Of a stretch of DNA of 64,000 nucleotides, positions 62,061-64,000 are shown in pieces; the first letter of the stretch is position 1, and each line of letters starts with the position of its first letter. The stretch is from CAYMYN01 sp964394665 (GTDB lineage: Bacteria > Planctomycetota > UBA1135 > GCA-002686595): assembly GCA_964394665.1 (NCBI GenBank), contig CAYMYN010000001.1, forward strand, positions 248,001 through 312,000. Direction: 5' to 3'. Made by a program: the position numbers and the translations under genes. The notes under the pieces are model-generated. The model ran no database searches and was not told the origin of the DNA. It saw nothing but the letters and a program-made list of their open reading frames with translations.

Positions 62061-63377
62061 TCACAGCTCCTGCACGAACAGGTCGCGGAAGCGGATGACC
62101 TCGTCGCCGCGCACGTGGACCGACGAGTAGCGTTGCAGGCCGATCGCGCCGTGGCGCGCGCGTTCGCGGAACGGAGGCAGGCCCGGGACCGAGAAGGTGT
62201 CGACGTCGTAGAGCGTGCGGCCGTTGAGGGCCACGGCCAGGCGGCTCCCCTGGTAGAGGATCTCGTAGCTGTTCCACTCACCGGGAGGCCGCAGCAGGCC
62301 GTGGTTCCCGGCGGGGACCGAGCCGTAGAGGCCGCCGCAGCGCTGGTAGGGCGCGAGCTTCGTGTTCGTCACGCGCTCCCAATCGAAGTCGTCGAGGATC
62401 TGGATCTCGCAACCGGCGAAGGCCGGGTCGCTCGAGCCGGGCGGCACGCGCAGGAAGACGCCGCTGTTCGCCATCGACTGCATGCGGAAGTCCAAGCGCA
62501 GGCGGAAGTCGCCGAACTGGCGCTCGGTGAAGGGGTCGCCGCCACGGCCGGCCTTCAGGAAGCGCAGCTCGCCGTCCTCGACCGCGAAGGCATCGGCCGC
62601 CTCGCCCGCCTCCCACCCGGCGAGGGAGCGCCCGTCGAAGAGCGGCTCCCAGCCCTCGGCGCGGGCCCGCTCGCTGGCCCGCGGCAGACCCTCGGCGTCG
62701 CGCTCGAAGAGGCCCTCGCCGAAGATCGGCAGTTCACGGATGCGGAGCTTGCGGAACCGCACGGCCTTCGAACCCGCCGCCTCGCCGCCGCCGTGCACCT
62801 GCAACCCGATGAGTCCCGTGGGCGCATGACCGGGGGTGCCGGCCGGGAGTTCGTACTCGACCAACGGCTCGTCGTTGAGCCAGACCTCGAGCCGCGGGTC
62901 GAAGCCCGTGCAGCGCAGGCGCAGGCGATTCCAGCCGTCCCGCCGCAGGAGCCGCTCGCCCTCGGGGTTGTGCTTCAGGAAGCCGTCGGCGTAGATCGCG
63001 CCGATCTCCCCCCCCGGCCGGTGATCCAGGGTGACCTGGAGGCCCTTGCCCACCGGAGCCATGCGCAGGAAGACGCCTGAATCGAAGGGGTACTCGACGA
63101 GCGTCTCCAACTCGAGCTCGAAGCTCGTGTAGGGCCGCGCGGTGTAGAGCAGGCCGCCCTCGCCGCTCGGCCCCTCGCGCCCGACGATCGCGCCCTCCTC
63201 GACGGTCCAACGCGCGTCGCCGTCGTACCGGCCCCCGCGCGTGACCCAGCCTTCGAGGCTGCTCCCGTCGAACAGCTCGACCCAAGCGGGAGCGGAAGCG
63301 GAGGTCGCCTGGTGATCGCCGGCGGGCAGCGGTGCCTGGGCGAGGCCGAGGAACAGGGTGATCGGGAGGAGCTTCAT
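62061..63377 (-). CDS. Secreted protein with two DUF1080 (3-keto-disaccharide hydrolase-type) domains
   Basis: The protein has 438 residues from ATG 63377, where signal peptide MKLLPITLFLGLAQAPLPAG begins; an upstream in-frame extension lacks a signal. Domain 1 (about 30-215) opens with WVELFDGSSLEGWVTRGGRY and has TARPYTSFELELETLVEYPF and DSGVFLRMAP. Domain 2 (about 243-438) opens with WEPLFDGRSLAGWEAGEAAD and has FGDFRLRLDFRMQSMANSGV, PPGEWNSYEILYQGSRLAVA and IGLQRY. DUF1080 is a concanavalin-like jelly roll abundant in planctomycetes; some members hydrolyse 3-keto-glycosides. Both copies keep the LFDG-SL-GW start. It probably acts on carbohydrates outside the cytoplasm. Confidence 0.94.
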   Translation of the reverse strand: MKLLPITLFLGLAQAPLPAGDHQATSASAPAWVELFDGSSLEGWVTRGGRYDGDARWTVEEGAIVGREGPSGEGGLLYTARPYTSFELELETLVEYPFDSGVFLRMAPVGKGLQVTLDHRPGGEIGAIYADGFLKHNPEGERLLRRDGWNRLRLRCTGFDPRLEVWLNDEPLVEYELPAGTPGHAPTGLIGLQVHGGGEAAGSKAVRFRKLRIRELPIFGEGLFERDAEGLPRASERARAEGWEPLFDGRSLAGWEAGEAADAFAVEDGELRFLKAGRGGDPFTERQFGDFRLRLDFRMQSMANSGVFLRVPPGSSDPAFAGCEIQILDDFDWERVTNTKLAPYQRCGGLYGSVPAGNHGLLRPPGEWNSYEILYQGSRLAVALNGRTLYDVDTFSVPGLPPFRERARHGAIGLQRYSSVHVRGDEVIRFRDLFVQEL

Positions 63378-63480
63378 GGGGGATGGCGTCGGGCCCATCG
63401 GGGCCGGCATCGTACGCCACCGAGAGGCCCTCCGACTCTCCCTGCGGGACGGCGGCGACCGGACCCGCGCCGCCCCCGGA

Positions 63481-63969
63481 TCACGCCGAGTTGGTCCAGA
63501 GCACCTCGACCACCGCGAGCAGCGCAACCTGGGGAAAGGGCTTGGAGAGGGTCGCGGAGGCTCCCAAGCGCGAAGCGGCCTCGAGGAGCGGCATCGAACC
63601 GGCGCGCCCTCCTCCGGAGATGGCCAGGATGCGCGCCCCGAGGAAGGCCGACCTGGCCAACGAGAAGGCGCTGGTCGGCTCGCAGTCCGGTTGGATGAGG
63701 TCGTAGACGAGGACACGGACGTCGTACGAGGCGTAGCGGTCGACGGCCTCGTCGATGCTCACCGCGTCGATCACGGGGTACCCCGAACCCTCGAGCATCC
63801 TGCGAATCGTGCGTCGCACGGGTTCGTCGTCCTCCACCACGAGCACCCAACCCTCGCCCGGAGCGTTCGAGATCGCGGTGGAGTCCGCGTCCTGGGCCGC
63901 GGGCACGCTCCGAGGGGCCTCACCGCGGGCGGGCTCGTCGGGCACGGGGGAATCTGAAGCGGTAGACAT
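63481..63969 (-). CDS. Single-domain response regulator receiver protein
   Basis: The protein has 162 residues from ATG 63969, preceded by CGGAG; a TTG eight codons upstream is less likely. A disordered N-terminal stretch (1-40, Pro/Ala/Ser/Asp-rich) leads to a receiver domain: VLVVEDDEPVRRTIRRML (acidic pocket E46, D47, D48), phospho-acceptor Asp90 in VLVYDLIQPD, AISGG (117-121) and Lys143 in TLSKPF. There is no output domain, so it is likely a phosphoryl shuttle or acts by protein contact. No kinase is adjacent inside the window; the hybrid kinase at 56035 is a distant candidate partner. Confidence 0.92.
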   Translation of the reverse strand: MSTASDSPVPDEPARGEAPRSVPAAQDADSTAISNAPGEGWVLVVEDDEPVRRTIRRMLEGSGYPVIDAVSIDEAVDRYASYDVRVLVYDLIQPDCEPTSAFSLARSAFLGARILAISGGGRAGSMPLLEAASRLGASATLSKPFPQVALLAVVEVLWTNSA

Positions 63970-64000
63970 CGGAGCTCCGAGCTTGGGATCCAAACGATTT

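Overview
The window looks like chromosomal DNA of a very GC-rich planctomycete (about 70% G+C by eye, not computed). The lineage is inferred from gene content: a Tat-secreted DUF1501 protein paired with a DUF1800 protein, two ECF sigma factor/Ser-Thr kinase pairs, a double DUF1080 protein, an exosortase locus, and many large secreted proteins built from FG-GAP, propeller-like and beta-helix repeats. No rRNA, tRNA, CRISPR array, insertion sequence or phage gene was recognised. A run of 10 N at 36063-36072 is a scaffold gap inside a gene, so this is a draft or metagenome assembly.

Layout. 1-4.8 kb: a repeat protein cut by the window edge and two convergent FG-GAP proteins. 5.2-11.6 kb: a multi-TM membrane protein, a YdeI-like protein with a triple-FKBP lipoprotein, a TPR-thioredoxin fusion and a SnoaL-like protein. 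11.7-24.1 kb: mostly exported proteins (an unknown secreted protein, the DUF1800-DUF1501 pair, three proteins sharing one C-terminal module) plus an iodotyrosine-deiodinase-like flavoprotein. 24.4-31.0 kb: a UbiD-family decarboxylase, a DUF547 lipoprotein, then a tight three-gene cassette of VIT/PEP-CTERM membrane protein, exosortase and EpsI-like protein. 31.1-37.2 kb: two large carboxypeptidase-regulatory-like proteins flanking the magnesium transporter MgtE. 37.4-43.3 kb: four same-strand genes (unknown, ECF sigma factor, soluble kinase-TPR protein, unknown 617-residue protein). 43.4-48.3 kb: a TudS-like DUF523-DUF1722 protein, two secreted or anchored unknowns and an SRPBCC-TIGR01777 fusion. 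48.4-51.6 kb: a second sigma/kinase pair, this kinase having a TM segment. 51.8-54.9 kb: a large beta-helix exoprotein. 54.9-57.8 kb: a hybrid histidine kinase with a metallophosphoesterase. 57.9-62.0 kb: a four-gene operon (class IV aminotransferase, lipoprotein, EF-hand/ClpP-like lipoprotein, methyltransferase). 62.0-64 kb: a double DUF1080 protein and a response regulator.

How the genes fit together. Much of the coding capacity goes to exported proteins and the machinery that localises or regulates them. The best candidates for a little-described system are: (i) the exosortase cassette, in which one sorting enzyme appears dedicated to one polytopic VIT-domain substrate; (ii) a C-terminal module of about 135-150 residues shared by four secreted proteins; and (iii) the sigma-kinase locus at 37.4-43.3 kb, which brackets a regulatory pair with two unrecognised proteins. 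Several genes are followed by GC-rich hairpins without a T tract, which probably mark transcript ends.
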